This document shows, piece by piece, positions 61,610-64,000 of a stretch of 64,000 bases of DNA. Every line of letters begins with the position of its first letter. Position 1 is the first letter of the stretch. Source of the stretch: Isoetes taiwanensis (Eukaryota > Streptophyta > Lycopodiopsida > Isoetales > Isoetaceae). The position numbers and the translations under genes are program-made. Location of the stretch: positions 21,364,613 through 21,428,612 of the forward strand of contig JAJEKV010000019.1 in the NCBI GenBank assembly GCA_021234155.1, written 5' to 3'. The notes under the pieces were generated by a model. The model saw only the letters and a list, made by a program, of their open reading frames with translations. It ran no database searches and had not been told where the DNA came from.

Positions 61610-62560
61610 TGGTATCAGAGCATCAAGATTAGGCTGGGCGACGAGATCTCAGAAGAAGAGAGCAAATTAGAAAGATTGAGAAACTATCCCATTTGAATGC
61701 CTTCTACTGGTTCATAAAGGTTAGAGGCAAATTGGTTGCAAAAGAGCTTTTGTATATTGTCTCTGGTGATGAGCCAAAGCCAACGGTTACAATCTTGAGG
61801 CCATCTCTAACATCAGCCTAGATAGTAAAGGGAGCAAAGGAATCAAGTACCTCTGATGAATCCTTGGCAACAAATGAATGCAGAAGCAGGCCCTGCTTAA
61901 GTGGTTGCAAAGGGACTGGGAGGCTAGAAATAAAATGATGAGGTATCTAGATGATACCATGATTGCCCAAGTTGAGGCAGCAGACAGTGCAAAGAATGCA
62001 TGGGAACATGTCTCAATAATTTATAGGAAGAAGCACTTCTCCCAGCAGGCAAACATTTATGCTATAATCTTCACTATCAAACTGAAAGAATGTTCTTCTG
62101 CAGAGGAGTTCATCTCCAAGATAAAGGTTGCACTTTAATTGAAGGGAATGGAGAAGGGAATAGATGACGATCTTCTTGTAGGAGCATTGTTGATTAGTCT
62201 GCCTTCAACATATAACAATGTGAAGAATCTTATAGGCTCAGCAGAACATGTGCAACTTGAATGGGTCTGTCAACAGATTTTGATGGAAGAGATCAACCAA
62301 GCTGGCAGCAAGAAGACAGTGGACAAGCCTTGGTTATCAGGCAAGAAGGAGGAGAGACACACAAGTGCTTCAATTGCAATAGACATGGGCATCTGGCAAA
62401 GGACTATCCAGAGCCAGATAAGAGGAAAAGAAAACATAAAGCCCCAAGCAAAGGTGAGACTAAGAAAAGCCAGAAAGGTCTCATGGACACAAAGCATCAA
62501 AGAAAAGTGATTCAGATGACATGTGGAAGCAAGGGCTGGATGGGAAGCCTTTGATGCCAC
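61610..62560 (+). pseudogene. Ty1/copia primer site and decayed gag
   Basis: TGGTATCAGAGC at 61610-61621 is the primer binding site complementary to initiator-Met tRNA. Downstream, in broken frames, are FYWFIKVRGKLVAKELLYIV, then MMRYLDDTMIAQVEAADSAK and NAWEHVSIIYRKKHFSQQAN (gag-type UBN2-like domain), TAA at 62136, and GIDDDLLVGALLISLPSTYN. A frameshift leads to a knuckle CFNCNRHGHLAKDYPEP in which the last Cys of CCHC is Tyr. Protease, integrase and reverse transcriptase are not seen. Non-functional. Confidence 0.75.
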
Positions 62561-63460
62561 AAGGGAGCCCAAATTGTTACCTCTCAAGGAGTCAGTTAAA
62601 GACTTAGGTCAACTACGCAACATTATCCACAAACATATCTTTCATTGGATTGCAATCTCCACCACTGACAAGGGCAATCCAGAGCAGGCTAACTATTTGA
62701 CACAATTTACCTCCACCATTGAATATTGTATGCGGCACTTGCAGGAGGTAGGGAGGACTTTTGGTCACAAATTAGGCAGGTGCCCGCCGATCATCCAAGG
62801 GTTGTTGTAATTAGTAGAACCACTTGCAAGTGTGACACTTACTTATGTAGCTCCATGGTAAGACAGATCCATACCGGAATTTAATTTGTTCAAAGACCTT
62901 CAGAAAGGTATGTTTATTCTAGCGCGGCCGGATGATGTTTTGTGCCCCACTTGGGTGGGGTATTCTACTGAAGAACCTCAGATGGACGACAAGAAGGAGA
63001 ATTTTGAGACCGTCCAGATGACTTAATGGGAGCCACTACCAGTGAGGAACCAAGTGTATTCGTCTAATTATGTCAACAACGGGGGGTGATCCATTGACGT
63101 GGAGGCTGCCGACTTCTTGGGCCAATGCACGTTGCTAAAGCGTATTCAACACTTGTCAGGGATGGAAAATAAGGTGAGAAAAACCTTATCAATGTAAGAA
63201 TTTAGTAAATGTCGAAAAATTCAAGTTTTGTCCACATATAATGAAAATAGTGCTTGATCAAGTAATAGCAATTTTGTAGTGAAACTAGTTTTGCTTCTCT
63301 ATAATCATTTACCTTCATTTTAGCAGTCTTAATGCTTCTATTCAAGCTTCTAGTCAAGGTCAACTAGAAGTAGTAATCTCTACAGTAGCAAGGATGCCTG
63401 GATACATCCTGGTGGGGATGTAATGAATTTCCAATTTGTTTTCCGCTTTGACTACTATGA
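62561..63460. other. Unassigned sequence between copia gag and LINE
   Basis: 62523-62810 is open and reads PLKESVKDLGQLRNIIHKHI and STIEYCMRHLQEVGRTFGHK; no family is recognised, and it may be a captured or host fragment. The remainder shows no frame of note. Confidence 0.3.
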
Positions 63461-63479
63461 TTGGAAGTACATGCAAGAA

Positions 63480-64000
63480 AATTTTGATGGAAACGAACCT
63501 TGATCAGTCTCTGCCCTTCCAAGAGGATATGTAGGAGGCCGTTTTATCTAAGTTCCAATCAACTATTACTGTCGATGATTTGCATTCTGCTATAGACTTT
63601 TTAAAGAAGAATAAGTGCCCAGGCTTGGATGGTTTTCCTGCAGAGTTTTTCCAAGCTTATTGGAATTGGCTTGATGATGACGTCTTCAATGCTTTCTCTG
63701 AGTTTCGCCGTTTCAAGAGCTTGGATAAGATCATCAACATTGGTTGCATTTCCCTTATTCCTAAGTGCAAAGAGCCTAAAACTATCTCGGATTGGCGCCC
63801 TATAACTTTGTTATCTACGGTGTACAAGATCTTTGTTAAGGCCTTGACAGAGAAAGTGAGGGATATCTTAGCAGAGTCTATCTCTTTCATGCAATCAGGA
63901 TTTTTACCTAAACGTTGTATTCTTGATAATATGGCCGCCGCTTATGAGGGGATGTATTGGACGCGTCTTAAGGGTCAGCACGTTGTATATCTCAAATTGG
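63480..64000 (+). pseudogene. Plant L1 LINE ORF2, reverse transcriptase start, cut by window
   Basis: In one frame: DQSLPFQEDM, TAG at 63532-63534, then EAVLSKFQSTITVDDLHSAI, KKNKCPGLDGFPAEFFQAYW, GCISLIPKCKEPKTISDWRP, TLLSTVYKIFVKALTEKV, SFMQSGFLPKRCILDN and a run to the right edge. These are the N-terminal motifs of plant L1 reverse transcriptase. Apart from the TAG the frame is open for about 155 codons, so it is a fairly young copy. YADD and the C terminus lie outside the window. Confidence 0.88.

Overview
The window is nuclear DNA of a land plant with a large, transposon-rich genome. Evidence: genes with short GT..AG introns (a SKP1-like gene, a DEK-like gene), remains of plant sucrose synthase and WDR55 genes, LTR elements primed by initiator-Met tRNA, a Tourist-like MITE, a Mutator-like MITE and a plant-type Helitron end. 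Long (TC)n arrays plus a LINE with an animal-style ORF1 suggest a non-angiosperm such as a fern; that is a low-confidence guess. There are no prokaryotic operons, CRISPR arrays or recognisable rRNA/tRNA genes.

Layout. 1-7.9 kb: a nearly intact LINE (ORF1, and ORF2 with endonuclease, reverse transcriptase and zinc knuckle), then a truncated SINE, a fold-back segment and a second, 5'-truncated and mutated LINE, all bounded by (TC)n arrays. 8.6-9.1 kb: a small acidic-protein gene or pseudogene. 9.1-12.9 kb: mostly non-coding with repeats. 12.9-13.6 kb: an intact two-exon SKP1 gene behind a TATA-like box inside an ACGTGGC inverted repeat. 14.4-16.1 kb: minisatellite and Tourist-like MITE. 17.2-19.8 kb: a complete non-autonomous LTR retrotransposon. 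20.6-27.3 kb: SINE copies, a plant LINE ORF1 remnant and a decayed Ty3/gypsy element. 29.8-32.0 kb: TTAAG-rich sequence and a 189-bp GATA array. 32.5-40.6 kb: a Helitron 3' end followed by minus-strand gene fragments, including an intron-containing sucrose synthase fragment. 42.3-44.0 kb: plant L1 ORF2 remnant. 44.5-51.4 kb: a belt of minisatellites interrupted by a Mutator-like MITE. 51.5-55.1 kb: an intact 11-exon DEK-like gene. 55.1-61.4 kb: sparse sequence, an unidentified exon set and a WDR55 pseudogene. 61.4-64 kb: copia gag remnant and the start of a plant LINE reverse transcriptase.

Only SKP1 (ubiquitin ligase adaptor) and DEK (chromatin protein) look like functional host genes, and nothing suggests they work together. 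The most interesting feature is the (TC)n-associated LINE: ORF1 and ORF2 share one frame across a single TAG, and two diverged copies keep the same short 3' hairpin immediately before their (TC)n array.
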